From the NCBI GenBank assembly GCA_030834835.1, contig JAUQXD010000770.1, positions 1 to 13,546 of the forward strand: DNA of 13,546 nucleotides, read 5' to 3'. This stretch comes from Thermoflexales bacterium (GTDB taxonomy: Bacteria; Chloroflexota; Anaerolineae; Fen-1058). A program made the translations under genes and the position numbers. Shown here piece by piece: positions 1 to 6,428 of the stretch (position 1 is the stretch's first letter; the number at the start of each line of letters is the position of its first letter). A model generated the notes under the pieces. That model was not told the DNA's origin. It saw only the letters and a program-made list of their open reading frames with translations, and did not search any database.

Positions 1-1194
1 CTTGCCTTCGATCAGCCGCTCGGCGCGCTCGACATCATGGGCGGCAGCCGCATGGTGAAACGCTTCAAGCGCCAGGCCGCTTTCTTCATACCACTGGCTG
101 GCGCGGATGTGCAATTCGTTCAACCGGCTTTCCGCATCGCCTGTCCCTGCGGATGAGGCGAGGTTCTGATGGAGTCGTTGCCGCAGCAGATCCGCAAAGA
201 GCTGGTGATAACGGTACCAGCGCCGCTCATTGTCCAGGGGCACGATGAACAGGTTGGCGCGTTCGAGATACTCCAGGGTGTCTTGCCCGGAAACAGAGGG
301 ATCGAGCAGCACAGCCTCACACAGCGGACCGCACAGGCGGTCGAGAATGGATGTGCGCAGCAGGAAAGTCTGGATGCGCTCGGGCTGTCGGTGCAGGACT
401 TCTTCAACCAGATAGTCCATCACGAAACGGTGACTGCCGGTGAAAGATTGGATGAAGCTCGTGGCGTCTTGCTGGCCCTGCATGGACAGCGCAGCCAATT
501 GCAGGCCGGCAATCCAGCCTTCGGTGCGGGTTTCCAATGCCGAGATGTCTTCGGTTGAGAGAGCCAGGCCCATCACCTGGTTCAGAAAATCGGCGGCTTC
601 AGCGAGGGTGAAACGCAGGTCGGCGGCGCGCAGTTCGAGTAATCGGTCGCGGGCGCGTAGCCGGGCCAGGGGCAGATCGGGATCCTCACGGGTGGCGATG
701 ATCAGGTGCATCCGGGGTGGCAGGTGTTCGAGCAGAAAGGCGAGGGCGCTCTCAACCGGTTTGGCATCGATCACGTGGTAGTCGTCCAGGACTAGGACGA
801 CATTGTCCGGGAGGGTGATGATCTCATTCAGCAGGGCGGTCAGAATCGATTCGGTGGGTGGTGGCTGAGGTTGAAGCGCGTGGAGCGCCGCCAACACTTC
901 TGCTCCAATATGCGGTGCAATTGTCTGCACAGCAGCGACGAGATACGTTAGAAAGCGGGTGGGGTCGTTATCCCCTTCGTCCAGCGATAGCCAGGCAACG
1001 CGAACCCTGGGTTCGAGGCGCTCACAGCGGGCGACCCATTCGCTGATCAGCGTGGTTTTGCCGAAGCCGGCGGGGGCAGAGACGAGGATCAATTTTCCGC
1101 CTGGCGGGAGCCCCTCGTTCAGTCGCTCGATCAGGCGGGTGCGAAGGACAACTTTAGTCCGCGGCGGCGGGATATATAGTTTAGTGGCTAACAT
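1..1194 (-). CDS. MalT/LuxR-family STAND ATPase regulator, partial (C-terminus beyond left edge)
   Basis: The N-terminal 398 residues of a large signal-transducing ATPase of the MalT type, which normally runs to about 900 aa and ends in a LuxR helix-turn-helix. The protein opens with MLATKLYIPPPR, the usual start of this family. A Walker A motif APAGFGKTT is at residues 40-48 and a Walker B strand VVLVLDDYH at about 132-140, followed by the winged-helix region and the start of the TPR-like arm. The DNA-binding end lies outside the window, so its targets are unknown. ATG at 1194 was chosen because it fits the family start; an in-frame GTG four codons upstream is possible, and a TGA lies just before that. 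No clear ribosome site is visible. The gene diverges from the plus-strand cluster and could regulate it, but nothing in the sequence proves that. Confidence 0.9.
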   Translation of the reverse strand, partial: MLATKLYIPPPRTKVVLRTRLIERLNEGLPPGGKLILVSAPAGFGKTTLISEWVARCERLEPRVRVAWLSLDEGDNDPTRFLTYLVAAVQTIAPHIGAEVLAALHALQPQPPPTESILTALLNEIITLPDNVVLVLDDYHVIDAKPVESALAFLLEHLPPRMHLIIATREDPDLPLARLRARDRLLELRAADLRFTLAEAADFLNQVMGLALSTEDISALETRTEGWIAGLQLAALSMQGQQDATSFIQSFTGSHRFVMDYLVEEVLHRQPERIQTFLLRTSILDRLCGPLCEAVLLDPSVSGQDTLEYLERANLFIVPLDNERRWYRYHQLFADLLRQRLHQNLASSAGTGDAESRLNELHIRASQWYEESGLALEAFHHAAAAHDVERAERLIEGK

Positions 1195-1212
1195 GGGCGT
1201 GGACACAGATCA

Positions 1213-1241
1213 ATTATAGAACACGCCCCACAATTCAAAAA
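1213..1241 (-). promoter_or_regulatory. Candidate promoter of the MalT-like gene
   Basis: On the minus strand a perfect -10 box TATAAT (1213-1218) lies 17 bp from a weak -35 TTTTTG (1236-1241). Transcription would start near 1206, only about a dozen bases before the ATG at 1194, so the message would be nearly leaderless. That fits the missing ribosome site. Confidence 0.45.
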
Positions 1242-1270
1242 GCGGCAAAACCTAGATTTCAGTGAGGCCC

Positions 1271-1299
1271 TTGACAGCGAAATAAGATAGTGCTATAGT
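1271..1299 (+). promoter_or_regulatory. Strong sigma-70-type promoter
   Basis: TTGACA (1271-1276) and TATAGT (1294-1299) are separated by exactly 17 bp, and TGC directly before the -10 makes an extended -10. Predicted start is around 1305-1307. It fires away from the MalT-like gene into the leader and terminator ahead of the plus-strand cluster. Confidence 0.8.
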
Positions 1300-1305
1300 A
1301 GCATC

Positions 1306-1406
1306 AGAAGATACAAAGCATCAGGTACGACGACTCTGGCCCTGCGGGGCTGAAGACAGTGAGACGCAGTGCTGCGGAGAACCGGCAGCGCACTGCGTCT
1401 TTTTTG
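1306..1406 (+). ncRNA. Candidate small RNA or attenuator leader
   Basis: About 100 nt bounded by the near-consensus promoter at 1271-1299 and an intrinsic terminator at 1362-1406. It contains no convincing ORF. A first hairpin is visible at about 1337-1352 (TGGCCC, loop TGCG, GGGCTG), followed by the large terminator hairpin. It could be a free small RNA, or a 5' leader that attenuates transcription of the gene at 1438, whose ribosome site begins 22 bp after the T-run. I do not recognise a known riboswitch class. CTGCG at 1342-1346 can pair weakly with CGCAG in the 5' terminator arm, so an alternative fold is possible but not convincing. Confidence 0.55.
1362..1406 (+). terminator. Rho-independent terminator upstream of the plus-strand cluster
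   Basis: The arms AGACGCAGTG (1362-1371) and CACTGCGTCT (1391-1400) pair perfectly over 10 bp. An inner CTGC/GCAG stem extends the hairpin, and a run of Ts follows directly. It lies between a strong promoter and the first gene, the arrangement of an attenuator. Confidence 0.85.
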
Positions 1407-1437
1407 TTGTCTGCATCCCACTGCCTACAGGAGGCAT

Positions 1438-1941
1438 ATGTCATTCGCTCAACGCCGTAACCGACGCATCAAACTCGTGATTCCGTTACTCATTGTGATC
1501 ATTGGCGCGGCCGTAGTCGGGTCGCAGATCACCGCGGCCCAATCGCCGACGGCCCGGCCAATCGCCGGCGCGCCGTCAAGCCTCAATCTCGCTGATCCGG
1601 CTCAAGCTACTGTCCGCTTCATGCAGACGTACTACACCGCCGACTACCGTCAGCGCGATCAGTGGCTCGCGGCCCTGAAACCGCTGGCCTCGACCGATGG
1701 CTATACGCTGCTGGAGAACATGATCGCCCCGGCGCTGTGGCCTAACCTTGAGAAGACTCAAACAATCGTGGCGGCCGATCAGGTCACGGTCGAAGATCGC
1801 GGCCTCAAAGTTGAAGGCGTCTCGAAACTCACCGGCAATACCGCATGGCAGATTCGCGCCGTGGTGGTGACGCTGGCACGTGATGTGAAGTGGCCGGATA
1901 TGCCAACCAACACGCATGCGACCAATGTCCTGCTCAGCTAG
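1438..1941 (+). CDS. Single-pass membrane protein with NTF2-like-looking external domain, interrupted by amber codon
   Basis: The 167-aa product starts MSFAQRRNRR, has a membrane segment at about residues 12-32 and then an extracytoplasmic domain. ATG 1438 was chosen because AGGAGG sits at 1429-1434, though only 3 nt away; an upstream alternative would start inside the terminator. The external part (AQATVRFMQTYYTADYRQRDQWL followed by alternating strands) resembles the outer domain of VirB8/TcpC-type conjugation proteins in outline; this is a weak similarity judged by eye. The frame continues for 27 sensible codons beyond the TAG at 1939, so this gene is probably broken or read through. The true product would then be 195 aa and end at the ATG of the secreted protein. 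Confidence 0.7.
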   Translation: MSFAQRRNRRIKLVIPLLIVIIGAAVVGSQITAAQSPTARPIAGAPSSLNLADPAQATVRFMQTYYTADYRQRDQWLAALKPLASTDGYTLLENMIAPALWPNLEKTQTIVAADQVTVEDRGLKVEGVSKLTGNTAWQIRAVVVTLARDVKWPDMPTNTHATNVLLS

Positions 1942-2025
1942 GAAAACGGCGTGTGGAAATTCGTGATGCTCATGTCCGACGATCAGATCAAGTTGTTCCA
2001 GGCACACCCGAAAGAGGCCAAGTGA
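1939..2025 (+). other. In-frame continuation beyond amber codon
   Basis: After TAG (1939-1941) the same frame encodes ENGVWKFVMLMSDDQIKLF and eight more residues, ending in TGA at 2023-2025. The last base of that TGA is the first base of the next ATG. Such a stop-start overlap is typical of an intact operon junction, so the original gene very likely ended here. TAG is one base from TAC or TAT (Tyr). A nonsense mutation, a sequencing error or amber suppression would all explain it. Confidence 0.7.
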
Positions 2026-3335
2026 TGCGCAAGGCTATGGCACTGCTGGTCCTCGTGTGTGCGCTCACAGCCTCGACGGCGCTGGCGCAGACCGGCCTGC
2101 CACCGTGGGCCACGGTCGACAGCAACGGGCAGATCACGTTCAATCCGAACGGTCTGCAACCTACGGGCGCGATTATGCTGCCGCCTCCACCGGGTTATGC
2201 CACGGTGCAGGTCGATCTCGGTAACGGCAAACAATTCTGTGTCGGCTGCCTGACCTACAATACCTATCAAGCCGCGGATGGCAGCGCCGTCGTTATTCCC
2301 ACCAACTACGCGGCGATGGTGATGGCTGACGCCCACTACAACCCGTTCAATCAACCGGTCGAAGCGTACATGGGTAACACCCTGATCGCGATGTTCGCCG
2401 AAGGCGGCAACTTCGATCCGATGGTCAACTCGGAACAGGCCATCCAGGATGCGCAGGCGATTCACGATATGCTCACCAGCGGCCAACTCGACCCGCTGTT
2501 TCTGGCGCGCATGAACGCCGAGATGAACAATCCGAACAGCCCGCTGTTTCAAAGCGATCTCTTCCTTGGGGCCGGCCTCTTCTCGTTCCGCTGCAATCCC
2601 GCCACGGGCACCTGCCGCAATCAACCGCTGAATGGGAATGGCACGCCGCAGCCCGGCTCGACACCGGGTGCCCAGCCGACGCCGCCCAATCCGACGGACA
2701 CACCGGAAGAAGGCGAGTGCCCACTGAACTTGCGGGTGTCGCAGCAGCCACCCTCACTCAGCGCGAACAAACTCGCGCCGGACTATCCGATCGTGGTCGG
2801 GCAGGATCCGAACAAGCGCGGCGTGGATGTCTCGGCGAATATCGTCATTCATCCCGTCATCGTGAAATATGACGTGCCAAAGTATGAGCACGAATGCCAA
2901 TTCGTCGGTGGCACGGTGACCGACAGCGCCTGCCAGAACAACCCGGGCTGGAAGAACAAGAAGATCTTCGCGGGCTGCGAAACAAAGACTGAGACCTACA
3001 CCGATCAGATCGCCTTCGCCACGATCGACGCCGATCTGTCGCCCACTTCGATCCGCTGGATCACAACGGACCTGGCCGCGAAGTATCCGGGCGCGCACGT
3101 CTATCAAGCGCACTGGTCGTTGTGGCCGGGCCGCAGTCCATCGCAGGGCGGGCTGGCGGGTGATGGCGCGAGCCTCTCGGTGGTGTATACCAACCTGCCG
3201 TTGGCTGATCCTGGTACGTATGGGGTGCAGATTCAGGGCTGCACCACGGGCACGCCGTACACGGCCCCGCGCCCGTTCGCCTTCACCTATCCTGATCTGC
3301 AAGTGCATCTGCTGGAATCGACGATTATCAAGTGA
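2025..3335 (+). CDS. Secreted two-part protein of unknown function
   Basis: Product of 436 aa. It begins with a classical signal peptide (MRKAMALLVLVCALTASTALA, cleavage likely before Q22), which fixes the start at ATG 2025 rather than at an upstream in-frame ATG. AAAGAGG lies 8-9 nt before it. Residues 23-200 form a first domain with CVGC at about 72-75 and a second Cys pair near 190 and 197. Residues 203-230 are a Gly/Pro/Thr/Gln-rich flexible linker. Residues 231-436 form a second domain with at least five further Cys and many aromatic and Gly residues, probably beta-rich. No catalytic motif is recognised. The exported Cys pairs suggest disulfides. It is probably surface-associated and may act with the membrane proteins on either side, to which it is closely spaced. 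Confidence 0.85.
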   Translation: MRKAMALLVLVCALTASTALAQTGLPPWATVDSNGQITFNPNGLQPTGAIMLPPPPGYATVQVDLGNGKQFCVGCLTYNTYQAADGSAVVIPTNYAAMVMADAHYNPFNQPVEAYMGNTLIAMFAEGGNFDPMVNSEQAIQDAQAIHDMLTSGQLDPLFLARMNAEMNNPNSPLFQSDLFLGAGLFSFRCNPATGTCRNQPLNGNGTPQPGSTPGAQPTPPNPTDTPEEGECPLNLRVSQQPPSLSANKLAPDYPIVVGQDPNKRGVDVSANIVIHPVIVKYDVPKYEHECQFVGGTVTDSACQNNPGWKNKKIFAGCETKTETYTDQIAFATIDADLSPTSIRWITTDLAAKYPGAHVYQAHWSLWPGRSPSQGGLAGDGASLSVVYTNLPLADPGTYGVQIQGCTTGTPYTAPRPFAFTYPDLQVHLLESTIIK

Positions 3336-3356
3336 CAGCCTTACCCGCGAGTGTCT

Positions 3357-4031
3357 ATGGATGAGGTTCTGCAAGTCTTGCAAGATGGCGGCGTCTACGT
3401 GCTCAACGGCGTGCTGCAAGTCGTGTACTTCATCGTTGATCATGGGCCGATGTTGATCGGTCTCGGGTGCGCAGCGCTGGTGGCCGGCGTGTTCGATCGC
3501 TGGATCGTCATGCTCGCAGTGACTATGCCAGCACGACTGGGGCAGTCAGCCCCGCGCCGGGTGAATCGGCGGCCTTACCTGCGCACGCTCATCACGTGTG
3601 GTATCTGGCTCGTCGCGGTGAGCGCCTATCCCGCCCCGGTGCCGCAGCTGGGTGCCGCGATGTGGGTGGCTACGGTAGTAGTTGTTTTGTTACTGCCAAC
3701 CGAGCGGGTTCCAGTGCTCGCGGCCTGCAAGAACATCATTCTGACGTACGCCTGCGCGCTGCTGGGTTTTCTGTGGTACGTCAACACCACCGCCGCCGCG
3801 TCACCGCGCGAGTGGGCGGCCATCATCGGCGGAGTCGGCGCGGCGCAGGATACGCTGGCTCAGAATCAGAGCCTGGTGCTGACGATCGGGACGATTGGTC
3901 TGACCTGGTCGGGACCTTTCGCCACGGCGCTGTATGTGTTCAAACGGCTGACCGCGCACATGGAGTCGCTGGCGAATCCCTGGCACAGCGCGGCTGAGAT
4001 TCTGCGCGACATTCGGACGCGGGCGGCCTGA
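3357..4031 (+). CDS. Multi-pass membrane protein of unknown function
   Basis: Product of 224 aa, starting 21 bp after the stop of the secreted protein. An in-frame GTG at 3351 is an equally possible start; neither has a clear ribosome site. Hydrophobic segments lie at about residues 31-55, 75-91, 98-114, 120-141 and 172-194, giving four or five membrane passes. A basic loop (RRVNRRPYLR, about 67-76) should be cytoplasmic. The amphipathic N-terminal segment and the charged C-terminus (ILRDIRTRAA) should be soluble. I recognise no transporter or enzyme signature. Size and neighbours would fit a polytopic component of an envelope-spanning machine, but no ATPase or relaxase is present in the window to support conjugation. 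Confidence 0.8.
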   Translation: MDEVLQVLQDGGVYVLNGVLQVVYFIVDHGPMLIGLGCAALVAGVFDRWIVMLAVTMPARLGQSAPRRVNRRPYLRTLITCGIWLVAVSAYPAPVPQLGAAMWVATVVVVLLLPTERVPVLAACKNIILTYACALLGFLWYVNTTAAASPREWAAIIGGVGAAQDTLAQNQSLVLTIGTIGLTWSGPFATALYVFKRLTAHMESLANPWHSAAEILRDIRTRAA

Positions 4032-4075
4032 GGGCCTGGCGGAGCGACGCGACGACACCTGCCTGACGTAGATCC

Positions 4076-4160
4076 GGAACAGTCCGGTGAGATGCTTCAG
4101 GACATGAGCGAGGCCCTTGCCCGGGCTCGTGCCTTGAAGTCTCTCACCGGACCCTGGTCC
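4076..4160 (+). promoter_or_regulatory. Long intercistronic RNA hairpin
   Basis: A nested stem: GGAACAG (4076-4082) with CTGGTCC (4154-4160, one mismatch), then a perfect 10-bp TCCGGTGAGA (4083-4092) with TCTCACCGGA (4142-4151), then CTTCA (4095-4099) with TGAAG (4135-4139), then a GC-rich tip. There is no T-run, so it is not a standard terminator. It sits in the 159-bp gap before the gene at 4191, whose AGGAGG follows 18 nt later. A processing site, mRNA stabiliser or structured regulatory RNA would fit. Confidence 0.6.
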
Positions 4161-4190
4161 GACCAATCTAATATGACGAGGAGGCCGTCC

Positions 4191-4451
4191 ATGTCGCACG
4201 CGATCCCGAATCTGAGTGTCAATCCGATCTATGCAGTGCTGTGGGTGTTGCTAGGAGTGTGGCTGCTGGTCATCGCCCTCATCACCTGGCGGCACTTCCG
4301 CCACGCGCAGCAGAATCAACCGTTCGACCCGTCACCGTGGCAGGTCAGCCGGGCAGAGCCGCTGCTGATCGAGGGTGTGGTTGTTCGTCGAGACGAAGAA
4401 CCTGCGCCGCTCGTATTGGCTGAACCATCGCCGGTGCACCGGGTAGCCTGA
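4191..4451 (+). CDS. Small single-pass membrane protein
   Basis: Product of 86 aa. ATG 4191 is supported by AGGAGG at 4179-4184 with 6-nt spacing, the best ribosome site in this cluster. Earlier in-frame ATGs would run through the hairpin or overlap the ribosome site. A membrane segment spans about residues 11-32, followed by a basic stretch (WRHFRHAQQ), so the C-terminal half should be cytoplasmic. That half contains EGVVVRRDEEPAPLVLAEPS, a charged, Pro-rich tail with no recognised domain. It may be an accessory subunit of the membrane proteins encoded upstream. Confidence 0.75.
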   Translation: MSHAIPNLSVNPIYAVLWVLLGVWLLVIALITWRHFRHAQQNQPFDPSPWQVSRAEPLLIEGVVVRRDEEPAPLVLAEPSPVHRVA

Positions 4452-4458
4452 GGTCGCG

Positions 4459-4488
4459 CTGCAAGGGGTGAAGTCTTGCCCCTTGCAG
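4459..4488 (+). terminator. Terminator-like hairpin without T-run
   Basis: A perfect 10-bp inverted repeat, CTGCAAGGGG (4459-4468) and CCCCTTGCAG (4479-4488), has a 10-nt loop and begins 7 bp after the stop codon. GC-rich sequence follows instead of Ts, so it may act through Rho, protect the mRNA 3' end or only partly terminate. Confidence 0.5.
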
Positions 4489-4518
4489 CCGCGGGAGCAG
4501 GCCGGGCAATAACTTCAG

Positions 4519-4564
4519 ACAGTCGTTGGCTTCAGGGCAGTCGTGCGTTGAAGCGAGCGACTGT
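4519..4564 (+). promoter_or_regulatory. Nested hairpin just upstream of a start codon
   Basis: ACAGTCG (4519-4525) pairs with CGACTGT (4558-4564), and inside it CTTCA (4530-4534) pairs with TGAAG (4549-4553) across a symmetric 4x4 internal loop. It ends 17 nt before the ATG at 4582, which lacks a Shine-Dalgarno sequence, so it could control translation or belong to an RNA recognition site. Confidence 0.5.
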
Positions 4565-4581
4565 ATTCAACTGATAAAACC

Positions 4582-4977
4582 ATGTTTAGTCCGATTGCAC
4601 ATCGACTTCGATCCAATTTCAAACAATTCCTGGATGGGCCGATCGCCCCGGTGCGACCGCGCCCGATCCGGATTCCCGATGATCTGATCGTGGCGGATAA
4701 CGGTGCGGTGTATGACCCGGCGACCGGGAACCTGGACTATCTGTGGTTCGAACTCACTGAGCGGCTAACCACGGGCGACCAGCACTACTTCAAAGCCGTC
4801 CAGCTGGCGATGCTGACGGTCCTGCCCAGGCAGGACCACGAACAGTCGACCATCTTGCTCGAAATGCAGAAGGCGCTCAAGGCTGTCAATACAGCACAGA
4901 TCGATCTGGTCTGTCTCTCGGCCAACATTCTCGATCCCGATATCGGCGTGATGCAGAGATTACTGCGCGACGATTAA
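4582..4977 (+). CDS. Small soluble protein of unknown function
   Basis: Product of 131 aa, starting MFSPIAHRLRSNF. No export signal or membrane segment. Residues 35-55 (DLIVADNGAVYDPATGNLDY) look like a short beta-rich segment; the rest appears helical and ends DIGVMQRLLRDD. ATG 4582 is the only plausible start, as a TGA lies about ten codons upstream in frame, but there is no ribosome site before it. A nested hairpin at 4519-4564 occupies the leader. I do not recognise the family. Codon use and spacing look like a real gene, and it shares strand with the membrane cluster. Confidence 0.7.
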   Translation: MFSPIAHRLRSNFKQFLDGPIAPVRPRPIRIPDDLIVADNGAVYDPATGNLDYLWFELTERLTTGDQHYFKAVQLAMLTVLPRQDHEQSTILLEMQKALKAVNTAQIDLVCLSANILDPDIGVMQRLLRDD

Positions 4978-5036
4978 GTCGGCGGGCGAAACATCTTGCA
5001 ATCCGATTGACTTTCAACACCCCAAAGGACTATGCC

Positions 5037-5219
5037 ATGTCTGAATTGAAGAGTTTGCGGGCTTGCCTGTTTGAAGGCTTTGTCGATGCGGGCGTCCGTG
5101 ACCCACAAGACCCTGACCTGATCTGGGCGATGCACGAAGGTATTGCCCGCCTGAATGATTACCGCCGGGAGTGGCGTTCAATTAAGGTGCGTACGGATCA
5201 CATGTGCATTCGCGGCTGA
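5037..5219 (+). CDS. Small protein of unknown function (possibly first half of a split gene)
   Basis: Product of 60 aa, starting MSELKSLRACLF. ATG 5037 is supported by AAAGGA at 5024-5029 with 7-nt spacing, better than an in-frame TTG at 5007. The protein is helical and soluble, with an acidic DPQDPDLIW segment. The TGA at 5217-5219 is followed by an open stretch in the same frame down to 5414, so this could be the N-terminal half of a protein of about 125 aa interrupted by one stop codon. Confidence 0.6.
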   Translation: MSELKSLRACLFEGFVDAGVRDPQDPDLIWAMHEGIARLNDYRREWRSIKVRTDHMCIRG

Positions 5220-5237
5220 GCGATTCACCGGCAAGAG

Positions 5238-5414
5238 ATGTACTTCTTACAGGCCTGGGCGTTGGGCCGCGACAGTGATTCGAAGTTTTGCGCGGCACCG
5301 AAGGTGGCGATGATTTTGTTCTACCGGGAGGTGGATCAACTGCAAGCGGCCAAGTTTACGCATTGGGCAATGGATCAAGGCAAACCTGTGCGAATGAATT
5401 CTGCTCTCGATTGA
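5238..5414 (+). CDS. Short ORF in frame with and downstream of the 60-aa gene
   Basis: Product of 58 aa, MYFLQAWALGRDSDSKF onward, ending VRMNSALD. It is in the same frame as the gene at 5037, with only the TGA at 5217-5219 between them. The composition is protein-like: mixed hydrophobic and charged residues, with FYREVDQLQ and HWAMDQG segments. The ribosome site is poor (GCAAGAG directly before the ATG), which favours a split gene or translational coupling over an independent gene. No family recognised. Confidence 0.45.
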   Translation: MYFLQAWALGRDSDSKFCAAPKVAMILFYREVDQLQAAKFTHWAMDQGKPVRMNSALD

Positions 5415-5446
5415 TCCGTATTACGAGACTGTGTCGCAAACAAAAC

Positions 5447-5481
5447 GTGCGGACTATGACAAACAGTCCGCACATTGTTTT
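5447..5481 (+). terminator. Bidirectional terminator closing the plus-strand cluster
   Basis: Perfect 9-bp stem GTGCGGACT (5447-5455) and AGTCCGCAC (5465-5473) with a 9-nt loop. ATTGTTTT follows on the plus strand, and GTTTTGTTT follows on the minus strand. It separates the plus-strand genes ending at 5414 from the minus-strand genes ending at 5652, so it could stop transcription from both sides. The 5482-5651 stretch beyond it shows no gene. Confidence 0.7.
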
Positions 5482-5651
5482 GAAGACATGACCGGGCTAG
5501 GGGGAGGCGCTCCTGATAGCAAAGCGCGATGACTGATAAACCGTTTTTCAAATAAGATCAAAGCTTAACCTGAATACGTGTTGCGCCAAAGTGAATGTAT
5601 TGCAAAAATGATTACTAGGCGCATTGCCAAACGGCGTTTCAGGTCGTTTCG

Positions 5652-6428
5652 TCATGCTCGATACTTTCGCTGTGCTACATATTTCAACATGTCGACAATT
5701 TCTAAAAATGCGTCGCTGATTCTTTTGGATGAGAAAGTAACTAACTTTGTATCACCCAGCGGGCCAGAGTTTAATGTCATAGGCTTTTCAGCAAGTACCA
5801 AAACTGGCAAATTGCGTGCTTTTGCAACATCGATCTCATGACGCAACCAAGTTAAATCACCGGACGGACTCAGAATAACGATGAAGAGATCAAATGGATC
5901 TTTCTGGCGCGCAAGCACTTTATCGGAAACAGAGCGCGGCTTTGCACTTACACTAGAAGTGGACTGTACCTCTAGGCTCTCGAACATCTTTTGGAGGTTA
6001 TCGACTAGTCGCTTGCTTTGTTTATCAGAGCGATAAGATATAAAACATCGCAACCCTGTAACTCCATTAAGAGCAGAATTTTCATTTGAATACGTTTGCG
6101 GCGTATTGTTCCAGCTGCTCATGTTCGGGCGCGTAAGTTGAAGGGGTTCCTCCCTGGTCGGCGGCTTAAGCTGAATCGGGGTGCCAAGAACAGACGCAGC
6201 TTGGCCTACAGCATTTGCGAACTCTTGTCCGAAGGTGCGAAGGTCTCGCGCCATATCCTCATAGTCTTCGTGCAACGCATTAAACCCACGCCGATATCTC
6301 TCGCTTCGTTGTGCTTGCTGGTCTTTAAGTATCTTCCTCCGGATCGTCGCGGATCGATGAGCGCGTAGATAGACAGCGAGAACAATCACAGTACCTATCA
6401 CAATGACAAGCAAGAATACGTCGTTCAT
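5652..6428 (-). CDS. Membrane-anchored TIR-domain protein, likely NAD-degrading effector
   Basis: Product of 258 aa. A membrane segment at residues 4-21 is followed by a basic stretch (RAHRSATIRRK), so the rest should be cytoplasmic. Residues 30-80 are charged and helical, 82-122 a Pro/Asn-rich linker. Residues 126-248 form a TIR-like domain: CFISYRSDKQ (128-137) as first strand and loop, LFIVILSPSG (181-190) as core strand, then WLRHE (194-198), matching the TIR WxxxE position, with E198 the candidate catalytic Glu of an NAD hydrolase. LPVLVLAEKPM (207-217) is the following strand. In Thoeris and related systems such domains cleave NAD or make signalling nucleotides. ATG 6428 has GAGGA upstream and overlaps the preceding stop as ATGA, so the two genes are translationally coupled. 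The role in defence is inferred from domain and context. Confidence 0.8.
   Translation of the reverse strand: MNDVFLLVIVIGTVIVLAVYLRAHRSATIRRKILKDQQAQRSERYRRGFNALHEDYEDMARDLRTFGQEFANAVGQAASVLGTPIQLKPPTREEPLQLTRPNMSSWNNTPQTYSNENSALNGVTGLRCFISYRSDKQSKRLVDNLQKMFESLEVQSTSSVSAKPRSVSDKVLARQKDPFDLFIVILSPSGDLTWLRHEIDVAKARNLPVLVLAEKPMTLNSGPLGDTKLVTFSSKRISDAFLEIVDMLKYVAQRKYRA

Noticed and set aside
169..1219. Plus-strand ORFs across the left end
   Set aside because: They lie antisense to the MalT-like gene, which has clear Walker motifs. Their translations are Arg/Ser-rich and lack domains.
1306..1437. Leader as a known riboswitch (c-di-GMP, guanidine, fluoride, T-box, preQ1)
   Set aside because: None of the conserved cores I know could be found; only the terminator and one short hairpin are clear.
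1576..3443. Minus-strand ORFs opposite the membrane and secreted protein genes
   Set aside because: They are rich in His and Arg, as expected for the complement of a GC-rich gene, and the plus-strand products have signal peptides and membrane segments.
1438..4451. Assignment as a type IV secretion or conjugation locus
   Set aside because: Only a weak outline similarity of one protein supports it; no ATPase, coupling protein, relaxase or integrase is in the window.
5578..5841. Plus-strand ORF of 87 codons
   Set aside because: It is antisense to the end of the TIR gene and has no ribosome site or recognisable domain.
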